Shown: positions 56,089-62,888 of the stretch, piece by piece
How the letters are laid out: every line of letters begins with the position of its first letter
Numbering within the stretch: the stretch's first letter is position 1
Assembly: GCF_019797865.1 (NCBI RefSeq)
Contig: NZ_CP081869.1
Span: forward strand, 5,470,501-5,534,500
DNA length: 64,000 nucleotides
Origin: Chenggangzhangella methanolivorans
GTDB taxonomy: Bacteria > Pseudomonadota > Alphaproteobacteria > Rhizobiales > Methylopilaceae
Reading direction: 5' to 3'
Position numbers and translations under genes: made by a program
Notes under the pieces: generated by a model
What the model was told of the DNA's origin: nothing
Database searches by the model: none
What the model saw: only the letters and a program-made list of their open reading frames with translations

Positions 56089-56865
56089 TCACTGCGCGGC
56101 CATCAGCGGAATGGGCCTCGCAAAGCCCAGCACCGGCACCGCGCCCTCGCGCGTGAGATCGAGATCGTAGGTGACGCGCGCGCCGTAGCGGCCCGGCGCC
56201 TGCGGGTCGTGGCGCACCTTGTCGAAGGCCACCACCCGTGTGCCGAGGTTGAACGCCTCCTTGAGGTCGTGCGTCACCATGATCACCGTCATGCCGGCCT
56301 GCTCCCACAGCGGCTTGATGAGCGCGTGCATCTGCGCCCTCGTGCCGGGATCGAGCGCGCCGAACGGCTCGTCGAGCAATAGCACCTTCGGATCTTTCGC
56401 CAAGGCTTGAGCGATTGCCAGCCGTTGCTGCATGCCGCCCGAGAGCGCGCTCGGATGCTTGTCGCGATGGGCCCCGAGCCCGACGGCCACGATCAGCTCC
56501 TCGGCGCGCTCCTTCGCCCGGCGCTTGGCCGCCCCGAACAGCTTGCCGAGGAACCGCGACTGGCCGAGCTCATAGGCCAGCACGACGTTGCCGAGCACGG
56601 TGAGGTGCGGGAACACCGAGTAACGCTGGAACACGACGCCGCGGTCGGCGTCGGGCTCGTCGGGCAGCGGCTTGCCGTCGAGCAGCAGGCGGCCGCGGCT
56701 TGGGCGGTCCTGGCCGAGCACCATGCGCAGGAACGTGCTCTTGCCGCAGCCCGAGGGGCCGACGACCGACAGGAACGCGCCGGACTTCACCTCGAAATCG
56801 AGGTTCTCGATGACGATCTGGTCGCCGAACTCGGCCCAGACGTTCTCGACCGTGATCGTGCTCAT
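56089..56865 (-). CDS. ABC transporter ATPase (TauB/SsuB-like), guanidine importer
   Basis: The 258-residue ATPase has Walker A VVGPSGCGKSTFLRMV, Q-loop VVFQRYSVFPHLTVLGNV, signature SALSGGMQQRLAIAQALAKD and Walker B VLLLDEPFGALDPG, then the H-loop VTHDLKEAF. It belongs to the nitrate/sulfonate/taurine importer group, members of which are commonly found under guanidine-I riboswitches. The ATG at 56865 overlaps the permease stop by 4 bp. Confidence 0.92.
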   Translation of the reverse strand: MSTITVENVWAEFGDQIVIENLDFEVKSGAFLSVVGPSGCGKSTFLRMVLGQDRPSRGRLLLDGKPLPDEPDADRGVVFQRYSVFPHLTVLGNVVLAYELGQSRFLGKLFGAAKRRAKERAEELIVAVGLGAHRDKHPSALSGGMQQRLAIAQALAKDPKVLLLDEPFGALDPGTRAQMHALIKPLWEQAGMTVIMVTHDLKEAFNLGTRVVAFDKVRHDPQAPGRYGARVTYDLDLTREGAVPVLGFARPIPLMAAQ

Positions 56866-57683
56866 CGGCGTTCCCCCACATAGGCCCATGGGAAGGCTTT
56901 TCGCGAGAGCTTTGCGAGCAGCAGGTCGAGCGTGAAGGCGATCAGCGTGATCCAGGCGACGTAAGGCAGGATGACGTCCATCGCGAGATAGCGGCGCACG
57001 AGGAAGATGCGGTAGCCGAGCCCTGAATCCGAGGCGATGGCTTCGGCGGCGATCAGGAACAGGAACGCCGGGCCGAGCTGCAGGCGCACGACTTCGATCA
57101 GCCGAGGCGTGATCTGCGGGAGCACCACGCGAACGACCGTCGTCCATGTGGAGGCGCCGAGCGTCTGCGCCTTCACCAGTTGCTCGGTCGGGATCGCCTG
57201 AACCGTCATGGCGATGTCGCGCACGATCGGCGGCGCGACCCCGATGACGATGAGGATCACCTTCGAGAGCTCCCCCAGCCCGAAGATGATGAAGAGGATG
57301 GGCAGGATCGCCATGGGCGGGATCATGGAGATCACCGCGACGAGCGCCCCGCCGCCGGCGTTCGCCACCGGCAGGATGCCGAGCGCGATCCCGAGCACGA
57401 GGCCGACCACCGTCGCGAAGCCCAAGCCCAGCGCCAGGCGCTGCAGGCTCGAGAGCGTGTCGGCGAGCATCGTGATCTCGCCGGTGCGCCGGTCGGGCTC
57501 GAAGGCGAGCCGCGAGGTGGTCGCGGCCATCTCCGAGACCGGCGGCAGCAGCTTGTCGTTCGGGTTTTCGGCGCGCCGCTCGGCCGAGCCGATCACGTAG
57601 ACGGCGGCGAGCAGCAGGAACGGCAGGATCGCGAGCAGCAGCCGCGGCCCGGCCGCCGGCCGTATGTTCATCGCACGACGCAT
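56862..57683 (-). CDS. ABC transporter permease (TauC/SsuC-like), guanidine importer
   Basis: The 273-residue inner-membrane protein has about six helices beginning PRLLLAILPFLLLAAVYVIG. The permease core has LQRLALGLGFATVVGLVLGI, and the EAA-like loop KAQTLGASTWTTVVRVVLPQ interacts with the ATPase. The ATG at 57683 is preferred because AAGGTGG lies 5 bases upstream. It is separated from the binding-protein gene by a 210-bp gap that is mostly REP sequence. Confidence 0.92.
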   Translation of the reverse strand: MRRAMNIRPAAGPRLLLAILPFLLLAAVYVIGSAERRAENPNDKLLPPVSEMAATTSRLAFEPDRRTGEITMLADTLSSLQRLALGLGFATVVGLVLGIALGILPVANAGGGALVAVISMIPPMAILPILFIIFGLGELSKVILIVIGVAPPIVRDIAMTVQAIPTEQLVKAQTLGASTWTTVVRVVLPQITPRLIEVVRLQLGPAFLFLIAAEAIASDSGLGYRIFLVRRYLAMDVILPYVAWITLIAFTLDLLLAKLSRKAFPWAYVGERR

Positions 57684-57704
57684 GAAACCACCTTGAAGCC
57701 ACCC

Positions 57705-57879
57705 GTCATCCCGGACGGCCGCAAGGCCGATCCGGGATCGTTTTCAGGAGAGGGCGCGAGCTCGGAAGACGATCCCGGCTCTACGCGGCTGCGCCGCTTC
57801 GGCCGGGATGACACCCTTGGTCCCGCGCGCCTTACGCGGAGGACGATCCCGGATCGGCCTTGCGGCCGTCCGGGATGAC
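57705..57879. repeat. REP-like palindrome, family B, long form
   Basis: GTCATCCCGGACGGCCGCAA at 57705 and its inverse ending GTCCGGGATGAC at 57879 enclose further inverted pairs (GATCCCGG). It is inside the importer operon between the binding-protein and permease genes, where it may favour higher binding-protein yield. Confidence 0.85.
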
Positions 57880-57893
57880 GCTTGTCCAAGCCC

Positions 57894-58958
57894 TCACAGC
57901 TTCCCTTCGGCCGCCATCTTCATGAAGGTCGGGTCGAAGCGCAGCTTCACGTTCTTCTCGTCGCCGAGCGTCTTGCCGCCCGAAAACGCCATGCCGACCG
58001 CGTCCTTGGACTTCGCGCCCTCGCCGAGCAGGCCGTGGTCGAACGAGAAGCTGCGGACGAGGTCCATGGTCTTCGTGATCGCGGGGCTCTCCGCGAAAGC
58101 GACCGCGTCGGCGGCCTTCGAGAACAGGTTGGTGTCGGCGAGCTGGGCGTCGAAGCCGGCGAGGTCGGTGCCGGACTGCTTGCCCATGGCCGCGCGCGCC
58201 TCCTTGCCGGCGTCGCCTTCCATGAGCTTCAGGGTCTCGTACCAGATGCCGACCAGGGCCTTGCCGAAGTCCGGATTGTCCTTGAGCGTTTCGGTGTTGA
58301 CGCCGAGCATGTCGATGATTTCGCCCGGGATCTTGGACGAGTCGAACAGTTCGGTCGCGCCGGGCTCGGCCGTGACGTCGGCGAGCATCGGGTTCCAGGT
58401 GACGACGTGTTCGACGTCCGGCGTCTTGAACGCGCCGGTGATGTCGGCGTCGGAGGTGTTGACGACCTTCACGTCCTTTTCGGACATGCCGTTCATGTCG
58501 AGCGCGCGGGCGAGCAGGTAGTGGGAGACCGAGAGCTCCACGAGGTTGATGCTCGAGCCCTTGAGGTCGGCGATCGACTTCGCCTTCTTCGAGACGATGC
58601 CGTCATTGCCGTTCGAGAAGTCGCCGATCACGAGCGCGGTGGTGTCGACGCCGCCGGCGGCGGGAATGGTCAGCGCGTCCATGTTGGTCAGCGTCACGCC
58701 GTCGAACTTGCCGGCGGTGAACTGGTTGATCGACTCCACGTAGTCGTTGAGCTGCGTGACCTTGATGTCGATGCCGTATTTGTCGGCCCACTTTTTCACG
58801 ATGCCGTTCTCGGCCGCATAGGGCCAGGGCATGAACCCGACATAGATCGTCCAGGCGATCTCAAAACTCTTCTTGGGCGCGGCGTGCGCCGGCCCGGTGA
58901 ACGCGGCCGCAAGCGCGACGGCGGAGAGCGAAAGAGCTGCGAGCAGGCGGCGGCGCAT
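57894..58958 (-). CDS. ABC transporter substrate-binding protein (TauA/NMT1-like), probable guanidine receptor
   Basis: The 354-residue periplasmic protein has a signal peptide (MRRRLLAALSLSAVALAAAF, cleaved after AHA). The mature protein has FEIAWTIYVGFMPWPYAAEN, GIDIKVTQLNDYVESINQFT and FDGVTLTNMDALTIPAAGGV, the NMT1/SsuA-like fold. An aromatic-rich first binding loop (WTIYVGFMPWPY) suits a small flat cation like guanidinium. It is the first gene after the guanidine-I riboswitch. GAGGAGTC precedes the ATG at 58958. The ligand is inferred from the riboswitch. Confidence 0.92.
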   Translation of the reverse strand: MRRRLLAALSLSAVALAAAFTGPAHAAPKKSFEIAWTIYVGFMPWPYAAENGIVKKWADKYGIDIKVTQLNDYVESINQFTAGKFDGVTLTNMDALTIPAAGGVDTTALVIGDFSNGNDGIVSKKAKSIADLKGSSINLVELSVSHYLLARALDMNGMSEKDVKVVNTSDADITGAFKTPDVEHVVTWNPMLADVTAEPGATELFDSSKIPGEIIDMLGVNTETLKDNPDFGKALVGIWYETLKLMEGDAGKEARAAMGKQSGTDLAGFDAQLADTNLFSKAADAVAFAESPAITKTMDLVRSFSFDHGLLGEGAKSKDAVGMAFSGGKTLGDEKNVKLRFDPTFMKMAAEGKL

Positions 58959-59048
58959 CAATGACTCCTCGGTCAGTCGGCCTTGTGGCCGATGGCGTCT
59001 CAGGAGTTCGCCGCGCACGAATTGGAGGTCGGTCCGCGGCGGCGAACC

Positions 59049-59163
59049 CGTGCAGTGACCTCCCGGGATTTTGCCCCGCCGTGTACCTCCGGCTCTCCCG
59101 GAAGCGCGTCTCTCGGACCAGCGCCGCCGGGGATGGCGGCCGGAACCCTAGACGCTCTGCACG
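59049..59163 (-). promoter_or_regulatory. Guanidine-I (ykkC) riboswitch
   Basis: Read on the minus strand, this leader has the conserved blocks in order: CTAGGGTTCCG (59151-59141), CTGGTCCGAGAGA (59121-59109), ACACGGCGGGG (59084-59074) and CCCGGGAGG (59067-59059). The ends CGTGCAG (59163-59157) and CTGCACG (59055-59049) close the element as a 7-bp stem. These blocks are the hallmark of the guanidine-I aptamer, which turns genes on when guanidine binds. The 90 bases between it and the binding-protein start carry hairpins suitable for the expression platform. Confidence 0.95.
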
Positions 59164-59173
59164 ACGGCGGATC

Positions 59174-59189
59174 AGCAAACGTCGTGCCA
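59174..59189 (-). promoter_or_regulatory. Sigma-54 promoter for the guanidine operon
   Basis: TGGCACGACGTTTGCT matches the consensus TGGCACG-N4-TTGCW in full, with the invariant GG and GC separated by ten bases. A start 12 bases beyond the GC falls at about 59163, the first base of the riboswitch. This links the operon to NtrC-type nitrogen control. Confidence 0.85.
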
Positions 59190-59262
59190 GCGCACCGAAC
59201 GGCGCCGCGGCGCGCCATGGCGCAGGCCAGCGGGTCCAGCCCCCGCCTTTCAAGCGATCACA

Positions 59263-59299
59263 TTGCTCACTAATTAATCAAAACGTCCCGTTTGCTCAC
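59263..59299. promoter_or_regulatory. Direct repeat TTGCTCAC in the shared divergent control region
   Basis: TTGCTCAC occurs at 59263-59270 and again at 59292-59299, 29 bp apart, in an AT-rich stretch between the two sigma-54 promoters. It could be an upstream activator site; it does not match the NtrC palindrome well. Confidence 0.3.
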
Positions 59300-59376
59300 C
59301 TTATAGGCAGCGCGCGCGCCGAACGGACGCCTCGCCGCGAGCCCGCCTCGATTGCAACCGGAACAGGCGCTCGGGG

Positions 59377-59391
59377 TGGCGCCGCACTTGC
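59377..59391 (+). promoter_or_regulatory. Candidate sigma-54 promoter for urtABC
   Basis: TGGCGCCGCACTTGC keeps the invariant GG-N10-GC of sigma-54 promoters and most of the consensus (TGGC, TTGC). It would start transcription near 59403, 47 bases before the urtA ATG. Confidence 0.6.
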
Positions 59392-59449
59392 GTGGCGTGT
59401 CTTCAGCGGGCCGGGGAGCCCGGATCAAGAGACGGCACGGGAGTGAGCG

Positions 59450-60736
59450 ATGAAGAGGTTTTTGAGCGCGGCGCTCGCCGCCGGCGCGATCGCGGGCGCG
59501 ACTCTGTCCTGGGCGCCGGCGCGGGCGGAAGACACCATCAAGGTCGGCATCCTGCATTCGCTCTCGGGCACGATGGCGATCAGCGAAACCACGCTGAAGG
59601 ACGCCATGCTCATGCTCATCGACGAGCAGAACAAGAAAGGCGGCGTGCTCGGCAAGAAGCTCGAGGCGGTGGTGGTCGATCCGGCCTCCAACTGGCCGCT
59701 ATTCGCCGAGAAGGCCCGCGAGCTGATCTCGAACCAGAAGGTCTCGGTGGTGTTCGGCTGCTGGACGAGCGTGTCCCGCAAGTCGGTGCTGCCGGTGTTC
59801 AAGGAGCTGAACTCGGTCCTGTTCTATCCCGTCCAGTACGAGGGCGAGGAGAGCGAGCGCAACGTGTTCTACACCGGCGCCGCGCCGAACCAGCAGGCGA
59901 TCCCGGCGGTCGACTACCTGATGAAGGAAGAGAGCGTCCAGCGCTGGGTCCTGGCCGGCACCGATTACGTGTATCCGCGCACGACCAATAAGATCCTCGA
60001 GGCCTATCTCAAGGACAAGGGCGTGGCGGCCGACGACATCATGATCAACTACACGCCGTTCGGTCATTCCGACTGGCAGACGATCGTCTCCGACATCAAG
60101 AAGTTCGGCTCGGCGGGCAAGAAGACGGCGGTCGTCTCGACCATCAACGGCGACGCCAACGTGCCGTTCTACAAGGAGCTCGGCAACCAGGGCGTCAAGG
60201 CGACCGACATCCCCGTGGTGGCGTTCTCGGTCGGCGAGGAGGAGCTCGCAGGGATCGACACCAAGCCGCTGGTCGGCCATCTCGCCGCCTGGAACTACTT
60301 CGAGAGCGTCGACGATCCTGCCAACAAGGACTTCATCGCCAAGTGGCAGGCCTTCACCAAGAACCCGAAGCGCGTGACCAACGACCCGATGGAGGCCCAC
60401 TACATCGGCTTCAACATGTGGGTGAAGGCGGCTGAAAAGGCCGGCTCCGTCGACGCTGACAAGGTGATCGACGCCCTGCCCGGGACCGAGCAGGCGAATC
60501 TCACCGGGGGCGTCTCCAAGATGCTGCCCAACCACCACATCACCAAGCCCGTGCTGATCGGCGAGATCCGCGAGGACGGCCAGTTCGACGTCGTCGAGAA
60601 GACGCCGGACCTGGTGCCGGGCGACGCCTGGTCGGACTTCCTGCCCGGCTCGAAGGACCTCGAGGCCGACTGGGTGGGCAAGAAGTGCGGCAACTTCAAC
60701 GTCAAGACCGGCAAGTGCGGCGGCCAGGGCACCTGA
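59450..60736 (+). CDS. urtA: Urea ABC transporter substrate-binding protein
   Basis: The 428-residue periplasmic protein has a signal peptide (MKRFLSAALAAGAIAGATLS, cleaved after RA) and the UrtA pattern: KVGILHSLSGTMAISETTLK, VVFGCWTSVSRKSVLPVFKE, NSVLFYPVQYEGEESERNVF and GTDYVYPRTTNKILEAYLKD. The end carries a Cys pair (KKCGNFNVKTGKCGG). UrtA binds urea (or short amides) for the high-affinity importer UrtABCDE. It is the first gene of the plus-strand operon. Confidence 0.95.
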   Translation: MKRFLSAALAAGAIAGATLSWAPARAEDTIKVGILHSLSGTMAISETTLKDAMLMLIDEQNKKGGVLGKKLEAVVVDPASNWPLFAEKARELISNQKVSVVFGCWTSVSRKSVLPVFKELNSVLFYPVQYEGEESERNVFYTGAAPNQQAIPAVDYLMKEESVQRWVLAGTDYVYPRTTNKILEAYLKDKGVAADDIMINYTPFGHSDWQTIVSDIKKFGSAGKKTAVVSTINGDANVPFYKELGNQGVKATDIPVVAFSVGEEELAGIDTKPLVGHLAAWNYFESVDDPANKDFIAKWQAFTKNPKRVTNDPMEAHYIGFNMWVKAAEKAGSVDADKVIDALPGTEQANLTGGVSKMLPNHHITKPVLIGEIREDGQFDVVEKTPDLVPGDAWSDFLPGSKDLEADWVGKKCGNFNVKTGKCGGQGT

Positions 60737-61060
60737 GGCGCCTCCCCGCATGAGCCCTCGCGGAGGGCGGCGCCTCCTCCCCGCCGCCCTCCGCGCCTTG
60801 ATCTTGAACTGACTCCGCGCGTCGTGCGCGCCTCTCCCCTCCCCGAGCCAACTCCGCTCGCGGAGTTGGCCAAATGAGATGCGCAAGTCGGAAGCGTCCG
60901 ACTTGCGCTGGGGAGGGATCGGGGGTGGGGGTGGCTCCGGATAGGGCGACAAGAGCGACGCTGCTCTACGCCGAACCGAACCACTCCATCCTGAACCACC
61001 CCCACGCTCACCCTCCCCGCAAGGGGGAGGGCTCGGTCGGCCTCGCGCTCAGGTGACCCA
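60737..61060. repeat. urtA-urtB intercistronic region with REP-like hairpins, family E
   Basis: The 324-bp gap contains CCAACTCCGCTCGCGGAGTTGG (60848-60870), GCGCAAGTCGGAAGCGTCCG ACTTGCGC (60881-60908), and a family E unit running from GGGGGTGGGGGTGGCTCCGG (about 60921) to CCCCGCAAGGGGGAGGG (to about 61031). The urtB GTG follows within 30 bases. Confidence 0.75.
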
Positions 61061-62680
61061 GTGCCCAGATTGTTTCGACTGTTCTTTCCCGCCTTCGCCC
61101 TTCTCGCGCTCGCGTGCCTGAGCTCGGTCGCGCCCGCCTTCGCCGATCCGGTCGACGACGCCCTCGCGCGCTTTTCGGCCGACAAGTTCGACGAGACCGA
61201 CAAGGCGATCGAAGGCCTGGTGGCCGCTCAGGCCCCGACGGGCGCGGAGATCTTCGAGGCGCTCGGCGCCGGTCGCCTGCTGTTCGACCCCGAGAGCAAG
61301 ACGATCCTGATGAAGGACGCGGCCGGCGCGCTGAAGCTCGCCAGGACCGGCGAGGCCGCGCCCGCGGAGCTCGGCGCAAAACCGCTGAAGCCGGTGCGCC
61401 TCAACAACCGCGTGCGCCGCTCAGTGGAAGCCGCCCGCGGAGCCTTCGCGCTACAGGCGCCGGAACCGGAAAAGCGCGTGGCTTCGGCCCGCGCCGTGTT
61501 CAAGAGCCGCGACGCAAGCGCCCTGCCCGCCATCGAGGCGGCGCTCGCCAAGGAGAAGGATCCTTCCGCGAAGGAAGCGCTGACGCAGGCCCGCGCCGCC
61601 ATCATCCTCGTGAAGCCGGACGCGCCCGAGGCCGACCGTGTCGCCGCCGCCGACATCGTGGCGGACGTCGGCGACCAGGACGCGCTCGCCGCGCTCAATT
61701 CGCTGCCGGCCAACTCTCCGCAGGCAGTGCAGGACGCCGCGAAATCGGGCGTCGCGGCCATCCAGCGCTGGCTCGGGGTCGCGAACGCGGTGCAGGACCT
61801 GACCTACGGGATCTCGCTCGGCTCGGTGCTGCTGCTCGCCGCCATCGGGCTCGCCATCACCTTCGGCGTGATGGGCGTCATCAACATGGCCCATGGCGAG
61901 ATGGTGATGATCGGGGCCTACGCCACCTTCCTCACCCAAGGCTTCATCCGCGACAACGTGCCGGCGATGAACGGCGTCTCGCTGCTGATCTCGATCCCGG
62001 TCGCATTCTTGGTGGCGGGCGCGGTCGGCGTGCTGATCGAGCGCACGGTGATCCGCTTCCTCTACGGCCGGCCGCTCGAGACGCTGCTCGCCACATGGGG
62101 CGTCAGCCTCATCCTGCAGCAGGCGGTGCGCACCGCCTTCGGCCCGACCAACCGCGAGGTCTCGACGCCGGACTGGCTGCAGGGCTCGATCTCGCTGCTC
62201 GGCGTGTCGCTCACCTGGAACCGCGTCGCCATCGTGCTGTTCGCGCTCTCGGTGTTCTTCGCGCTGCTGCTGCTCCTGAAGCGCACCAGCCTTGGGCTTC
62301 AGGTGCGCGCCGTGACGCAGAACCGGCGGATGGCCGGCTCCATGGGCATCCGCACCCCATGGGTCGACGCGATGACGTTCGGGCTCGGGTCCGGCGTGGC
62401 GGGGATCGCGGGCGTCGCGCTCAGCCAGATCGACAACGTCTCGCCGAACCTCGGCCAAAGCTACATCATCGACAGCTTCCTCGTGGTGGTGTTCGGCGGC
62501 GTCGGGAACCTCTGGGGCACGCTCGTCGGCGCGCTCTCGATCGGCGTCGCCAACAAGCTGCTGGAGCCCTTCGCTGGCGCGGTGCTCGGCAAAATCATAC
62601 TGCTGATCGCCATCATCCTGTTCATCCAGAAGAAGCCCCGCGGCCTGTTCGCGCTCAAGGGGAGGTTCGTGGACGCATGA
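61061..62680 (+). CDS. urtB: Urea ABC transporter permease UrtB
   Basis: The 539-residue protein has a signal peptide (PRLFRLFFPAFALLALACLS) and then a periplasmic helical domain of about 210 residues with repeated SARAVFKSRDASALPAI-like segments. A LivH-type permease domain follows from residue ~245 (YGISLGSVLLLAAIGLAITF, GVMGVINMAHGEMVMIGAYA, SFLVVVFGGVGNLWGTLVGA). The extra N-terminal domain is characteristic of UrtB. The GTG start at 61061 has AGGTGA upstream. Confidence 0.93.
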   Translation: MPRLFRLFFPAFALLALACLSSVAPAFADPVDDALARFSADKFDETDKAIEGLVAAQAPTGAEIFEALGAGRLLFDPESKTILMKDAAGALKLARTGEAAPAELGAKPLKPVRLNNRVRRSVEAARGAFALQAPEPEKRVASARAVFKSRDASALPAIEAALAKEKDPSAKEALTQARAAIILVKPDAPEADRVAAADIVADVGDQDALAALNSLPANSPQAVQDAAKSGVAAIQRWLGVANAVQDLTYGISLGSVLLLAAIGLAITFGVMGVINMAHGEMVMIGAYATFLTQGFIRDNVPAMNGVSLLISIPVAFLVAGAVGVLIERTVIRFLYGRPLETLLATWGVSLILQQAVRTAFGPTNREVSTPDWLQGSISLLGVSLTWNRVAIVLFALSVFFALLLLLKRTSLGLQVRAVTQNRRMAGSMGIRTPWVDAMTFGLGSGVAGIAGVALSQIDNVSPNLGQSYIIDSFLVVVFGGVGNLWGTLVGALSIGVANKLLEPFAGAVLGKIILLIAIILFIQKKPRGLFALKGRFVDA

Positions 62681-62715
62681 AGACGCGAACAGTCAGCAAG
62701 CGTCGCGCTCTCAGT

Positions 62716-62860
62716 TCCCCCTCCCCCTTGTGGGGAGGGGTAAGGGGTGGGGGCGGCTCCGAAGGCGGCGCCACGGGCGACAGCGCCCCACGCGCAACCT
62801 TCCGCTTAGTTCTGAACCACCCCCACCCATACCCTCTCCACAAGGGGGAGGGGTTCGGAG
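62716..62860. repeat. REP-like palindrome, family E, between urtB and urtC
   Basis: CCCCCTCCCCCTTGTGGGG near 62716 and CTCCACAAGGGGGAGGGG ending near 62856 are inverted arms, with GGGTGGGGGCGGCTCCG and CTGAACCACCCCCACCC between. The same unit lies between urtA and urtB. It fills most of the 208-bp gap. Confidence 0.8.
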
Positions 62861-62888
62861 AGGTTCGCGCCGAGTCGGGGGCCCGCCC

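Noticed and set aside
59212..59223. GCGCCATGGCGC palindrome as an NtrC site
   Set aside because: It is symmetrical and well placed, but lacks the TGCACC/GGTGCA character of NtrC half-sites and could be chance in GC-rich DNA.
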